Assembly: GCF_020536995.1 (NCBI RefSeq)
Contig: NC_068366.1
Coordinates: 25,542,973-25,606,972 of the forward strand
DNA length: 64,000 bases
Direction of reading: 5' to 3'
DNA from: Dreissena polymorpha
Taxonomy: Eukaryota > Mollusca > Bivalvia > Myida > Dreissenidae
Shown here: piece by piece, positions 21,946-34,229 of the stretch
Numbering within the stretch: position 1 is the stretch's first letter
Layout of the letters: every line of letters begins with the position of its first letter
Made by a program: the position numbers and the translations under genes
Notes under the pieces: model-generated
The model's input: only the letters and a program-made list of their open reading frames with translations
Database searches by the model: none
What the model was told of the DNA's origin: nothing

Positions 21946-24900
21946 TTAAGTTAAAAGTCCCCGTCGCGTTTTTGTTTCAATTAAATTTATGCAAAAGTCT
22001 TTGACATTTTTCCAACTTCTGTTGTGAAGGTCATTCTCACTTTCAATACATGCAAGTAATGATTTTTTCCCTGGTAATTTACCAATTATCAAAAAACGAT
22101 CTAAGTGTCTGTGAACAGCTCCTGGTTTCGTCTTCACTCCGTTGCTTTTTGGCTGCTTGTTTTGTTCTCCTGGTATTTGAAGTACCCTTTTCTGTACATG
22201 GATAATAAAACACCATATGACGTCGCTAACTGCCATGTGTAAGATATCCATATTAAATATATATACTTCAGTACAATTTTTCATAGCAAAATTACGACAA
22301 AAGCGTCCAGGTACTTACGGCACCTGATAATGACATCGATGTCACACGACAAATTTGGAAACATTATTTTGCCTAATGAATCAAACAATTACATGTAAGC
22401 AAATCATGTTCTAAGAAACATAAGAAACTTGGAGATACATAACTTAAATGCATTCACATGTGTATGCATACCTTTGTCTGTTATTTTTGGTTGACTGGTG
22501 CTGGGAAGCAGAGTTTCAAGGTCTTCAGTATTTTCATTTTCTGATAATTCAGAAGAATATTGTTCATCTGTCGTGTAAATCACAAGATCAAAAATTATAT
22601 ATAGTTTATAATATAACAATGATGGAAACAACCGAAGCACACCAAATAAATATGCAGTTAGTGCATTGAAATTGAAAAATTAGAAGTAGCCAATGTAAAC
22701 CTTACTGAGCACAAAATGAGTGTAGACTTTAAATTCCGCCTTACCTGGTCGTCTCCGATAAAAAAGAATTGCCTTGCATAACACAAGTATATTTCAGAAA
22801 ATGTTTGTAATTCTTTTATCACTTTAGGTAATCAAGTTCGGTAATGAGCCCATTAATAACATTAAGTTTACTGTATGAATTTAACACTAAAAATGCGACA
22901 TACCTACAATACATTCGTCGTCCACATCAATATCGTCTAGCGAATTGACAGAATTTCTGGTAATTTGCCCATTTTCCATCATCATGAGCAGCTTGCTGAC
23001 TTTGGCAACCTGCATGGTTCCATCTGGTTATCTGTAGAATTCTCTATGTACCCGAATGTCGTGACCAAGAAATTTAGCTAGAATGTCTATTTCATTTTCA
23101 GACAAGTTAAAAAGCCTAGTCATTGTAGAACGAAGCCTTTTCGGATGTTCAGCTCCACAGTCAATTGCAATTGAACGTAATACATCTGTCCCACGAATAT
23201 GCGATGATGCAGATTTTGTTGGGAAAAGATATTTACTATTTAAACAGTTTGTTAGAGAATTTCTGCTGCGTATGAGCAGGTCGATATTTTCTTTCACCTG
23301 TCTTGGAAACAGTACTGCAGCTATTCGACCTCGTTTTGCAATAATCTCTGTACGGTAAAAATAACGGCACAGGTTTTTTTCCAGTTTTGTTAAACATCAA
23401 TCTAATTCTCCATCGTCATTTGTCAATTTGTTTTTTGAATATTCTTCGACTGTCATTTTGACACATCGTCTGATCGTTTCGATTAAACACAAGCAGATTT
23501 CAGACAACTTATGCCATGCTTGCCTTTTCTCGCAATCACTTGCTGATTCTTGTAAGGTATTTGCATGTGTTTCTGCTTCATGTCGTAAGTATTCAGACAT
23601 TACTTTGACATCATTTGCCAATGGCAACAGTTCTTTCTGACTGTTCTGCTTAGCCTCATGAAGTGTTCTTAAGGCATTGGAAGACACGTCATCCGTCCAA
23701 TTAATTTCAAATAGTTTGGAAAGCTCCTCAGCCCTTGTTTGCAGATCCTGGTTGTTTGTTTCGATTCCTTTCAAAATTAGAATTTTTAGACATTTCTGAA
23801 GCGTTGTGCCAATCTTTAAGGCTAATGATGGTGTAGCATAAGTATTGGTGTTTCCGTCGAAGCCTGCAACGTTTTTGCAAGATTGTGTAATAAATTTGAA
23901 AGCATCTGGATACATGAAATTCTCCAAAGACTTTTCAACATTGCCTGGACAAGATCGCATGTCTTTCAGCAATCTACCAACTTCTCTTAACTTCTGTCTA
24001 ATATAATTGTGTTGCTTTTCATCATGGCCCCTTTTTGTACAGAGTTTTTCACCGAATGCAAGGATTGTATTATCACTTTTGACTTTGCGACTTATTTCGT
24101 CGTTTCTCATGGACTCGATTACTCGTCTTAAAATAGTGCTTCCTTCTTTTGATTTTGGTAATAGCAGGCTGCTCTCTAAAGCGAGTCGTTTTCTTGATCC
24201 CGCCGCATTGTAAACTTACATTTTTGAGTGTGCCTCCACAGGATTTTCTTCGGGTAATACCCGTAACAGTAAGGACAAGGTCCATACTCGTCTGCAGCTA
24301 CGCGTTGATTGTGACTTTGTCTGTATGACACAAACAGCTGTCCTTGGCCATCTCGCAATACTTTAACATTATGGAGATGGTTCCCTACGTTCCTTATTTT
24401 TTCATACATCTTTTTATTTTCTGCTGAATTTTCCGTATTTAATAGATCTTTTACATCTTGCCCATCTTTATGCTGCAAAAGCAAATGTTTTTTTTTAGTT
24501 TTATTTGAGCCTTTTCGCAAAACATGCAATAAAATCTCTTATCGTAATGTCTGTATTCACTGTTATTTGTTTGAGCGATGGTGATGTTGGTTTTGTGTGC
24601 CTTTGCGGATGATTCGTCACGTTCACGAGATTGCAAGGATTCAACAGGAGGTAGTGTTGACGCTGTCTTCTTTTGAAATCTTTGAATGTTTGGTATGAGT
24701 TCGACAACTATCGACTCATCTGACGCTGCATCGCCTTCTTCCGGAATATAGTCTTTGTCATTGTCACTATCCTGTAAAATAAAGTTGCTTTCCTGTGTGT
24801 GAGATCATATAAAAATATGAAAATATCACAACATCATAATTTGTTGTTGGTGAACTACATCCATAAAAATGTGTAAGTGTAACATAACACTTACCAGAAT

Positions 24901-26474
24901 GCATGTCTTAATTACAGTTCGATACTAGAGCTTGAAAAAAATCGGAACTATATATAATCTTAGATAAAATGTTAAATGTGTGTACTGTATTGCAATCACA
25001 AAATCGTTATAAGTTTACGTACATCGATATCCGATGATCCACTGTTCAACATATTTTCTGCTGCATCTTGTGAATTGTACTCGTGTGCAGTGTCGCTATG
25101 TTCTTTAGTTTCGGTACTCTGCAACACAATTCAATGAGACAATAATAGAGTAAGATTCATACATCCACGTTACTTAGTATCAGTTGAAATTGCAATTCTT
25201 TAGTAGCAGCATTTTCAATTGATATCATCACTCATGTGGCTTTTTATTAAGATGTAGAAAATCTAAGTGACATGAGAATTTTGTGTAAATGTTTGCAACC
25301 GATGGTATAATACAAGTTTAATTCACCTTCGTCCAAAATAGTTTACTTTTGCTGATCTTACATCACATGTTTTATTTTTTGCCGTTCACTGTCATTGGGG
25401 AAGATTTGAAACAGATTGATAGCTTGTTTTGTCGACATAATAACAAACTGAAAAACACCCATAAAACATTTTTAAAGGTTGCATTTAAATGATCAATTTC
25501 AACAAAACGGTTTCAAATTTAACATATCTTTGATTATTTATCTTGAACGTATCAAGCTTGTTTAAAGATTGGCTGAATACACCGACGTAGCAAGTCTTAA
25601 CATATACCAGGTTGTTTCAAACATGTTATCAAAGTTCGAAAAAGTATACAAGGAATATTTTTTTACAGATACTAATAAGACAAAATGTATGCACGGTTAA
25701 ATGAAAGGTATTGTACTTCTCTGGACAAATGTGTTGGAAGAAAAAAGAACTGGTGAACGGACTGTGGTTCACGGTAAATCATGTATGTATTGTGCGGTGG
25801 TTGGTGTAAAATGAACTATCTTTTCTTACCCATGTCAGAATGTATCGTATAGCAAAATATCGAGTAGACGCTATTGTTTTTTTGCCGTTAAGATGAAATA
25901 TCAACCAATGACCATATGTAACACGCAAGTTAAATTTCTTAATGTCTCAGAGTTTCATACACAGTAATTGGCAGCGTATAAGTCTTACACTGAAAATTAA
26001 AATTAATGATATTACACTTCTTGGATAAGCGATAATTAACGTTTTTGTGATTATGATGAAGTCGATGTTTATAAACTACAGTGGTTAATACACATGCGCA
26101 CCAGTTTCATTGACAGGTGTATATTCTAAATTCTTTGTGTATATGAAGATTTTGAAAGACAAGTAGTTCAAAGTCACTACAACTGGTAAACAATATTTTA
26201 TTCTTTTAAAATTCGCATAACATGTTAATATAATGATCATCGACGTACGTGTTATGTTAAGCCCAAATACCAATTAGCATCACCCGGAATAAATATTGGC
26301 ACAATATAATTTAAGGCAAAATTACGCCTATTTCACTGAAGACTAAACCAAACCAGAAAATACGCCTTAGTAGCTTCGACATAGTGAAATATTACAAACC
26401 GTCTCATCGACTTCTCCCGTGTGTACGGATGTTGTTTGTCCTGGTTCCTGGCTGTCCGTAGATCTAGTAGTCAT
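21946..26474 (-). pseudogene. Zinc-finger / tyrosine-recombinase-like / Myb-like protein gene, five exons, broken
   Basis: Exons with GT-AG borders: 26474-26400 (ATG, MTTRSTDSQEP), 25118-25023, 24771-22904, 22567-22472 and 22191-21946. The large exon encodes an acidic leader, a C2H2 finger (RFYCMFCEKAQ...), a second CPYCYG..H...KC finger, a helical region (RGHDEKQHNYIRQKLREV), and a C-terminal block IDILAKFLGHDIRVHREFYR. The last block parallels the 'LGH..I..H..Y' end of tyrosine recombinases. The last exon (GKLPGKKSLL...NRSWKNVKDF) looks like a Myb/SANT-type DNA-binding end. Breaks: frameshift at an A run near 24,490, another near 24,195, in-frame stops at 23,397 and 23,028, and a small deletion before ILAKFLGH. 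I recall this protein as common but unnamed in corals, fish and molluscs. Confidence 0.65.
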
Positions 26475-26655
26475 TGTGTTGCCTATTTACAACAACAATA
26501 AAAAATGGTATAACACATAATCTAGTCAGAGTTAAAAAGTTCGTTATTCATAAAACCATTTAGTACAACACATTGACATTAATTCCTTGTACACAAATTA
26601 CATTAATTTCATGATATACATAATATGTATTTAGGCATGTGTAGTAATAACAAAA
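26475..26655. promoter_or_regulatory. Probable upstream region of the recombinase-like gene
   Basis: It lies directly above the inferred ATG at 26474 and before the 185-bp tandem repeats. No TATA box is obvious. Its role is inferred from position only. Confidence 0.25.
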
Positions 26656-26659
26656 TCAC

Positions 26660-27180
26660 TAAGGAGCCATAATTCTTACAAAATGCTGTTTACAGTAGTC
26701 TGCTCTTGTTTATAGATTGGGGTCATGTTGGTAAAGAAGTACGCAAAATATAAAAGCAATATGTCAAGGGACATAGAAAATATTTGAGGTGGTACGTAAA
26801 CTTTAACAAAGATTTATCAATAATATGCATATTTTAAGTGGAAAAACGGGGCCATAATTGTTACAAAATGCTTGTTACAGTTGTCTGCTCTTGTTTATAG
26901 ATTGGGGTCATGTTGGTAAAGAAGTATGCAAAATATAAAAGCAATATGTCAAGGGACATAGAAAATATTTGAGGTGGTACGTAAACTTTCACAAAGATTT
27001 ATCAATAATATGCATATTTTAAGTGGCAAAAAAGTGACCATAATTCTTACAAGATGCTTGTTACAGTTGTCTGCTCTTGTTTATAGATTGGGGTCATGTT
27101 GGTAAAGAAGTATGCAAAATATAAAAGCAATATGTCAAGGGACATAGACAATATTTGAGGTGGTACGCAAACTTTAACAT
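26660..27180. repeat. Three tandem copies of a ~185-bp unit
   Basis: The phrase 'tgctcttgtttatagattgg' starts at 26,701, 26,886 and 27,072 (spacings 185 and 186). The copies are nearly identical, so the array is recent. It ends in 'ccaacgctcacgctaacgct' and 'tatagtcgagctaaaaac', phrases I know from dispersed mollusc repeats. Confidence 0.8.
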
Positions 27181-27539
27181 TCCAACGCTCACGCTAACGC
27201 TCATGCTAACGCCGACGCCGGGGTGAGTAGGATAGCTCCACTGTATATATATAGTCGAGCTAAAAACTGCCTAGAGCTCTACTTTGTTTAACGTATATTT
27301 ATAAAATATATTCTTGAAATATGCACCGTAAAACAAGCTTTGTAATCAAATTATGTATTTATATAAATCGATCTTTAGAATTCGTCTTCCAGTATTACTT
27401 TAACGTTTACATAAAAGCGCTTTTTAATAGTAATTAAAAATTATAAACATAATTAAAAAACTTACCTTAGTTTAATGCGTTTGTTCGCTCGAAACTCCAT
27501 TTTTCCAACTGACTTTCACTAAATGATATAAATACCGAG

Positions 27540-27816
27540 TGTATGATTTTTAAACAGCGCAACCGGGGAACTGTTATAAGCCTGGATACACACTCGATTG
27601 TAATATGGTGAAGATTTGTGTATATTTTGTGCATGCCACAAACCCGCTAATCGGGGAAGGCGTTGGATTTCTAATTTAAATTGACAGTTTGGTATTTCAT
27701 TCACGTAGATTAGAGATTTTCGCCTAAAACCAACCGGGGAATTCCCCGGTTGGAAGGTGTTCCCCGGTTTGTTGGTGTGTATTCATACGATTTTCCCCGG
27801 TTGGTAGGTTTTACAA
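27540..27816. repeat. Right subterminal region with ccaaccgggga motifs
   Basis: Motifs occur at about 27,558, 27,649, 27,730, 27,742, 27,760 and 27,795 in both orientations. Positions 27,730-27,753 form a perfect 24-base palindrome (ccaaccggggaa and its inverse). This mirrors the left end and supports a shared binding signal. Confidence 0.7.
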
Positions 27817-27817
27817 A

Positions 27818-27868
<51 letters not shown>

Positions 27869-27935
27869 GCACGCACGCACCCACCCCCCCCCCCCCCACA
27901 CACACACACACGCGCACCCCCCCACACACACACAT
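27818..27935. repeat. (AC)n microsatellite, right block with C runs
   Basis: (AC)n with 'acgcacgc' and a run of about 14 C. It has the same strand sense as the left block, which is the key to reading the element between them as an insertion. Confidence 0.95.
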
Positions 27936-28149
27936 GCTGGACATTAATGTTACAAACAAACTACGGTTCAATATTTGGTATGTAACATCGTAATGTGTTC
28001 CTCCAAATATTGAGCTCAGATTATGCCGCTGGAGACTAAGTGCGTAGTCACATCACAAGTTTAAAATAAACTTTATTGGCACGATGACTTTCAAAAGAAC
28101 ATTTCGTCTCGCAACCCACAGTACAATATTAATCTAATGAACAATCTTG

Positions 28150-28640
28150 CCACCTTTGTCTACCTGTTTGTGTACACTTCAACATTAAATTATTGTTTTA
28201 ACACAAGAACTCGGTTGACCAAGTACGCGAAACAGAAGTCACAAGTTAACGTTGAGTTTTGTCGGACACAACGTCAGCGCCGAATGGGTCGAAATCTCGT
28301 TACAAACCACATATGTTTATTCAAAGACATATTATAAACTTTCTTTGCACAGGGCATAATTTTAGGATTGAAACTGGTCGGCATATAGGAATCGCTCATA
28401 ATGTTTTAAAAACTTCTCTATTATTCATAGGCATCGCTCTGTTGAAGATGAATTTCACATGCTTATGCTATGTTCTATGAACGATTAATTTAGACAGAAG
28501 GTGATTGTTGCCTCTATGTTAAACTGTTAAGTTTCATTGAATTATATTCATCGGAAATAATACTACTAAATGATAATAACTTAATTTGTTACACTTTATT
28601 AAGGAACAGGAAAAGACGGTCAAGACTGATTCTGATACTT
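28150..28640 (+). pseudogene. LINE ORF2 C-terminal fragment
   Basis: Plus-strand pieces read FRIETGRHIGIAHNV, then in other frames VEDEFHMLMLCSMY and later RKRRSRLILILVLL. These match the C-terminal CCHC-finger region of CR1-type LINEs: compare VETGRH and CEYHAFFHC in the full-length copy at 3.2 kb. Several frameshifts. A related fragment lies at 42.2 kb. Confidence 0.65.
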
Positions 28641-29084
28641 GTGTTACTGTGAGTTTTCTACCTTAAAAACATCATGACGTTACATCTGTTTTATTATTAT
28701 TTTTTTTCTCCACTTGTTTCATAATTATCTTAAACACTCCTTTTATTGTATTAAGGCATTTTATGTATGTTTTCCTTTTTTACATAACGTAAAAATTGAA
28801 ATTCGATAACTTTATTCATGGTCTATCCGTACAATCAATCTACTTTTTCCTGTAATTGTACTTATTGGACTCGGCTCGGAATGCATCAAGTAGCTCCAAG
28901 AGGTGTACACAATGATGCAGGTTTTGCGGATTGCGGTAAAAGGTTTTAAATGTATAGTACTACAAATATCAAATAGTATAATATCAATGACTTCTAACAT
29001 TTAATACTATTGCGAAGTGGATTATCATTAAACAAAGCTATGGAAACCGAAAAATGTTAGTTTTCGATTATTTCTGAAGATAGA

Positions 29085-29820
29085 GTTTTAGAGTTTATTT
29101 CAACATACATTAGGCTTTAAGCCCTTGAGTACACACATATTGCAACAAGGTATATATACATATGGTCAATGACGTACAGAGAAAGTCTTTATACAAACAA
29201 TTTGTATACACTTTGTAGTTTTTTGTATTTTAATATTAAATAAACAAATAAAAAAAATTGTATCTTAATATTAAATAGATAAATAAATGTTAGTACATGG
29301 AGAGAAACTATTGATAACATAAGTCAGCTCTCAATTTAAAAGCTTTAAAAACAAAAATAGATAGATTTCGTACACTTTTTTCATTATCAGTCTGTAAAAG
29401 GTCAATAAACTTGATCATGTTTGTGTTCTTCCAATAATATTTATTTACATACTTCTTACGTAAAGATATAAACATTGGACATTCCAGTAAAAAATGAATA
29501 ATTCGTCCTCAAGGACGTTACAGTTTTTGCATTTTCTGTTTTAAAACGGTATTTTTTCAGGCTTGTGCCATCTCCCTGCTTCCACTTCAAGTCTGTGGGC
29601 AGATACTCTTAAACGAGTTAACGCAATTCTAAATTTTAAAATATTAACTACATTTACGTATGGTTGGAACTTAAAGCTACTGTAAAGGCTACCTAATTTA
29701 TCTAATTGACTTGACACGTTCGAAGATTGTGTTTGTCTCAGGGTGAAACATCGTGAATTTATTCTCGTGGTTTTATCGTCAACGTAAATATGTGTGCCAA
29801 CATTGCATGTGTACATTTAA
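29085..29820 (-). pseudogene. LINE 3' end with ORF2 C-terminal fragment
   Basis: Minus-strand translation at 29541-29816 gives ILKFRIALTRLRVSAHRLEV then EAGRWHKPEKIPF. After a frame change, CKNCNVLEDE, FLLECPMFISLRKKYV and KFIDLLQTDNEKSVRNL follow. This is the end of a CR1-like ORF2. The 3' UTR ends near 29,085 with an 'aggctttaagcccttga' stem like that of the 2.4-kb LINE. It is 5' truncated, as is usual for LINE insertions. Confidence 0.75.
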
Positions 29821-30689
29821 TATATTTATTATTTTGTAGTGTGCCTTTGTCTATAGTGTTCTGGGATATCAAATGGACTTCAATGCATCAAAATGGTGCC
29901 AACATAATTGTTTTTGAAATTGCCAGAGTTAAGGTTTCTTGAAAATGCTGTAAAATGGCGATGATAACATCGGGCGATCGACAAGGTTTGTCGTCATTTT
30001 TATACAAGGTGGTGTCTGAAGTCGTGCTTATGTTTCCTTTCTTTACTTACTTATTAATTGTGAAAACCAAAACGATGCTCATTGACTATTATAATATGTT
30101 GAAAGAACGTTTGAGATCTACAAAATCGGTAATTGGGTTAATCAGTTTGTTAGGTGTTTCAACTACAATTTTGATTTTGTTGCGGTCTTTATGATACTTC
30201 CATGATTTATGCGCTTGCCAATTGCTGTTTATACCGTTGTAAGTCGTTCTTGATCGACATTCCCCCAACACACAATATGATACTGGTGAAATATTTAATA
30301 CTAACGTAATTATAAGTAATTATAAACTGTACAATATACAATCGTTATATTAACATGCTCTTTTTATCTAAAAAAATACAAACTGCTCCTAAAGTGCAAT
30401 TCATATTCATGTAATTTGTGAAAAAGTGATAAGACTGATGTGAACACTGATAATGACACACTTCGACTTAAATATGTGGCAGAGTTGATGACGCAAATAA
30501 ATTATTCTAACAATATTATATTCTGATACGCTGAATTTGACTATATCGCCCCCTTTACTAAAGGTCGCAAATAAAAATGTCGCAATTAAAACCAAATTAT
30601 AGTATACATTATACAACTTTGTCCCCTCTTTGTAACAACACAGGTTCTGGTTTATTTATTTATAACAGGTTTTTTAAATGATTCCCATT
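29821..30689. other. Intergenic, one weak open frame
   Basis: A 79-codon plus-strand frame at 29955-30194 begins with ATG and has two hydrophobic stretches, but there is no family resemblance or supporting context. Nothing else seen. Confidence 0.4.
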
Positions 30690-31305
30690 GTAGGTGTGGC
30701 ATTTTGTTTAATAGAAGGCAACTGCGTTAATTCGCAGTATTTAGTGTGGTCATGACATTTGTCCAATGGGAGCATATCGGTAATTTTTTTAATTGCTTTT
30801 TAATTAAGCGATGGATGACGGAGTTACAGTCAATAAGAAACGTTAATTGACCAAGATTTGAATTCGGCCAGAGCTTTTACTTTTAATTGTGGCTTCGACC
30901 TTAAAGCTAGGAAGACGATTTTATGACACGCCGTCCCCAAATTGTTTACATTTGTGCTGCATTTTTTAATTGCATTATGCAATTGTTACAACATGACTTT
31001 ACCTTTGACCTTTGTGTTGACCTATACATTTAAGGTTTTACTACCTTTAACTTTTAGGTAAGAAGGCGGTTATAACACACGAAACGTCGTCTCTTAAGCG
31101 TGGTCATATGTGGTGAGTTATTTTTAAATCACATGATGAATGAAGTTATAGTCAGCACTGGATGTTTTACAGCCAAATTTGCCTTTAAACTTAGTGTTAC
31201 CTTGCCATTTGAGTTAAAGGATAAACGAGTGTTATACTCGGTAGGGCTTTATCTCACCATTTTGAGTAAATGGGCATGGACTAAATAGGAGAAAATTCAC
31301 GCCGT
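30690..31305. repeat. About three degenerate copies of a ~190-bp mollusc repeat
   Basis: Each unit holds a 'gtggtcat...', a '...tgacg.agttacagtca', a 'ttacctttgaccttt' and a 'gacacgccgtcc / cacgaaacgtcgtct' phrase in the same order. Units of this type occur in tandem in oyster and clam genomes, as I recall. The copies are diverged and noncoding. Confidence 0.55.
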
Positions 31306-32624
31306 AAAATTGTTTACCTTGTGTAAATTATTATCGCTAAATCAACAGTACAACGATGAAATATAAGTTTGAACACAAAGGTTGCCGATATATCCACAAA
31401 TATTAATTAAATCTCACTTCAAATTGTCAGAAATACATAACCAAGGTATGCAGCCTTCAAATGATAGTTAAAGTTAATCGAATTTTCCTTATGTTTGTGA
31501 AATGTGGATAATATTTTATCTCTAGAAATATGAAGACATTTAACTCAATACCTAATCTGACGATCTTTAATATTTTTACCATAATTTACATGATGAAGCT
31601 TTAATGAAAAGCTGTGGATTATTTGTTTTCCATTACATGTAGACGCGGAAAATATGTGACTATTTGCACAGTTATATTTAACTCTTTATACTTAAATCGT
31701 TTCTTGAACTAATCAGAACATTGTAGGGACATTCGACCTCTTGACATTACAGAGCAAAAACAATGTCATTTCATAGGTTACCCACTATAATACACGTGAC
31801 TTAATTTTTCAATAACAATCCTTGCCAACAATAGCGTAAATGTGTTTGAGAGTTTAATCAACATTTGCGTGTGCCATCTTTCTGAAAAGAAAAACACTGT
31901 GTGCGTGACTTCATTAAGTGTATTGTGGGATATGTTTCTTTTTGACTTCCAATCCTGACGGGGTTATTTCGATTTTTCCACACGCGGATTCGATGACAAA
32001 GTAGTTGATAAGTGAAAAACCACGGAAAAGATGACATTACAAAAACAATCCAAGGATAAGCAAGATATATAAACAGTTCATTGTAAAATGTAAAGTATTC
32101 GCGAAATCGACCCCGAATGACTTATTTTTATTTAATATGTTTAAGTTGTTTTATTTTGTTGAAATGTGTACTGTTCATCCAGTTTAATATGCTGTTTTCC
32201 GACCGAATTTTCTTCTTTTTTTTTTTTAAATCTATCATTCTTCCGTGATGTTTTTCTTTGAAATAGAAAAGGATACACCATTAATAAAATCAACTATGCG
32301 CCTTGTCTAAAAAACTCATCTCTATGATATAACTTGAAAAAAAAACCTGATGAACTTACTTCTCGCGCGTGGCTTTTGTTGTTATCTGGTATCGAAGTGC
32401 CATCTATTATCAAAGTATCCGCATACCCAGCGTTAAGTAATATAGTATTTGTTTTTCGATGGGAGACTATCGTTGTTCTCATTAAGTTTGTTCAATACAT
32501 GTGTATGTAATTACGAATTATCGGAAGAGCAGTTTGAAGATTTTATCATTATGAGATTACATCGCTCTTGAAATATGAAAACGCAATTACATTAATGATT
32601 AATACTCTTGCTTGCTTTTACGGT
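31306..32624. other. AT-rich intergenic DNA
   Basis: No coding or repeat signature recognised; the frame at 32294-32482 is short and featureless. Confidence 0.45.
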
Positions 32625-32790
32625 TTTATAATTACACGTACTTCTCACTACGTTAAAAAGCGGAAGCGATCTTTTCCCTTGTCACACTTATGTAAAATGT
32701 TTCTTTTGTTATTTGGTTGAGTAATTTAAGTCCACAAAGACGCAATATATGTTTTGTCTTTGCCTAAGTGTAATTGAAATAAAATTTTAT
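32625..32790 (+). repeat. Segmental duplication block 1, left partner
   Basis: The phrases 'cacttatgtaaaatgtt', 'gttatttg.ttgagta', 'cgcaatatatgtttt' and 'tttgcctaagtgta' recur in the same order at 42,565-42,730. By eye about three quarters of positions agree. Confidence 0.65.
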
Positions 32791-34002
32791 CCCATTTTCC
32801 CCAAGACATTGACGGTATAACACCTTATGGAATATACTAGCCTGTCTCCAACACTGTGGCATATACCTGTCGCGTGCACGGACTACTTTTTAAATTATTC
32901 AATCACTGAATGATTTTTCGAAAGAAATCTCTAGAGTCGAGAAATCTTTGGCTTTAGGCTAAAATTATAAATACAACCTACAACATTTAGATCTAGTCGC
33001 GGGACATAATTTTTCGCAATCCGTAAAATGAATCAGCTGATTGATTGCGTCATAAAATGACATACTTATTGCGTCATTTGTTTGATGTCATCTTTAGGTG
33101 TACACGAAACAAGTATGCGATGTCTGGAAATAAAACATTGAAGACTCGCATTTTTTTCGTGTTTATGTATCGATTCGTGGATGTAATTATGAAAAAGTGT
33201 ATGTTCTATGGACTACTTACCTCGGATGGAACCGGTGAGACGAAGGATTTAGATCTACATGTAGATCTAGCTTATCTGTGTTATAGTTTTCAGAATAAGC
33301 GTGCATATTTTGATGTGAATTTGTGTGTGTAGAGCATACTGATGGTGTGTATTTTGGTTCAGTAGTCTATTCGTTTTGCTTTTGGTAGTAAGTAAACGTA
33401 AGGGTATTTTCTTTGATGAATAAACTTTGTCTTTGTGATTTTATCAAAGAAAGTCTATTCTGTAATAATAACCCGTTTGCAACAGGTGTTTCAAAGCTTT
33501 ATATAATTTGTACGGATTATCTTGTGTTTGGATCGCAAACTAAAGGATGTGAAGGCTAGATCAAGACGCCATCAAAATCTGCAACGTCCATTAACAAATA
33601 AGGCGAGTAGTTTTTTGATAATTTATGTTTAGAATGTTTAGAACGACTCTGTGTGTAAGTTGGCATCGACATCATTTTGTCAGGAGCAATCGCCGCCATA
33701 TTTGATTTTGATCATTTTCTTTCGAAAATAAAATTAATAAAATCCTCCTTTCGCGGTCGTAATGTATTAAAATGTGCATGCTGCGTAAAATTGAATCGAG
33801 GCATATGGTGATTTTTTTCTCGTTGTACAGTTTGTGTGTGAATTTTTTTAAAACTATTTTGCGTACCAGAACAAATACATTGTATATCACTACGCATGGT
33901 TGCATTTGTTAGATTTTAAGCACTATTAAGAATAAATTAAAATTATTGTTAAGGTTATTAGATCTATTTATTTTAAATGTCACGTTGAAAAAAAGGGATA
34001 AA
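32791..34002. other. Intergenic DNA, no gene seen
   Basis: Open frames at 33045-33332, 33672-33905 and similar show no family features. 'agatctacatgtagatct' at about 33,250 is a small perfect palindrome of no evident role. Confidence 0.4.
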
Positions 34003-34146
34003 TAGAATACTAGGTTAGCGCTGAATACAGAGAAGTTTATGTTGCTCGGCTCGAACACCGAAAGCGCTCGCCAAGGCTTGTGCTCTCGGCGTTTTAAGTC
34101 TCGCAACATAAACTTCTCTGTATTCAACGCTAACATAGTATTCTCT
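34003..34146. mobile_element. Hairpin MITE, ~144 bp
   Basis: The left arm (from tagaatactaggttagcg, through cagagaagtttatgttgc) and right arm (gcaacataaacttctctg onwards) are inverted over about 42 bases with very few differences, around a ~58-base GC-richer loop. It lies in the left partner of the segmental duplication and is absent at the matching place near 43.1 kb, so it came in after the duplication. Confidence 0.7.
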
Positions 34147-34229
34147 ATATGTTGGACGAAAACAAAATCAATTTCGTTTTTGGTTTTACAGAAAACAATT
34201 CCGGACACTAGGTAAATTTTTGCAACAAT

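Larger units (their letters stand above)
19165..27816. mobile_element. 8.65-kb element with inverted ends, inserted in an AC microsatellite
   Basis: The left end reads ttgtaaaaccttccaacc then ggggaaa; the right end, read inward, gives ttgtaaaacctaccaacc then ggggaaa. Both outer flanks are (AC)n on the plus strand. If the arrays belonged to the inverted ends, one would read (GT)n, so the element most simply sits inside an existing AC array. It carries subterminal ccaaccggggaa motifs at both ends and one five-exon gene coding for a zinc-finger / tyrosine-recombinase-like protein. This end structure is not that of classical Cryptons. The family is not assigned. Confidence 0.65.

Noticed and set aside
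26660-27180. CRISPR-like array
   Set aside because: Three ~185-bp units repeat in full with no unique spacers, in a eukaryotic genome.
33045-33332. 95-codon plus-strand frame as a gene
   Set aside because: No start context, domain or repeat support; it is typical of chance frames in this AT-rich region.
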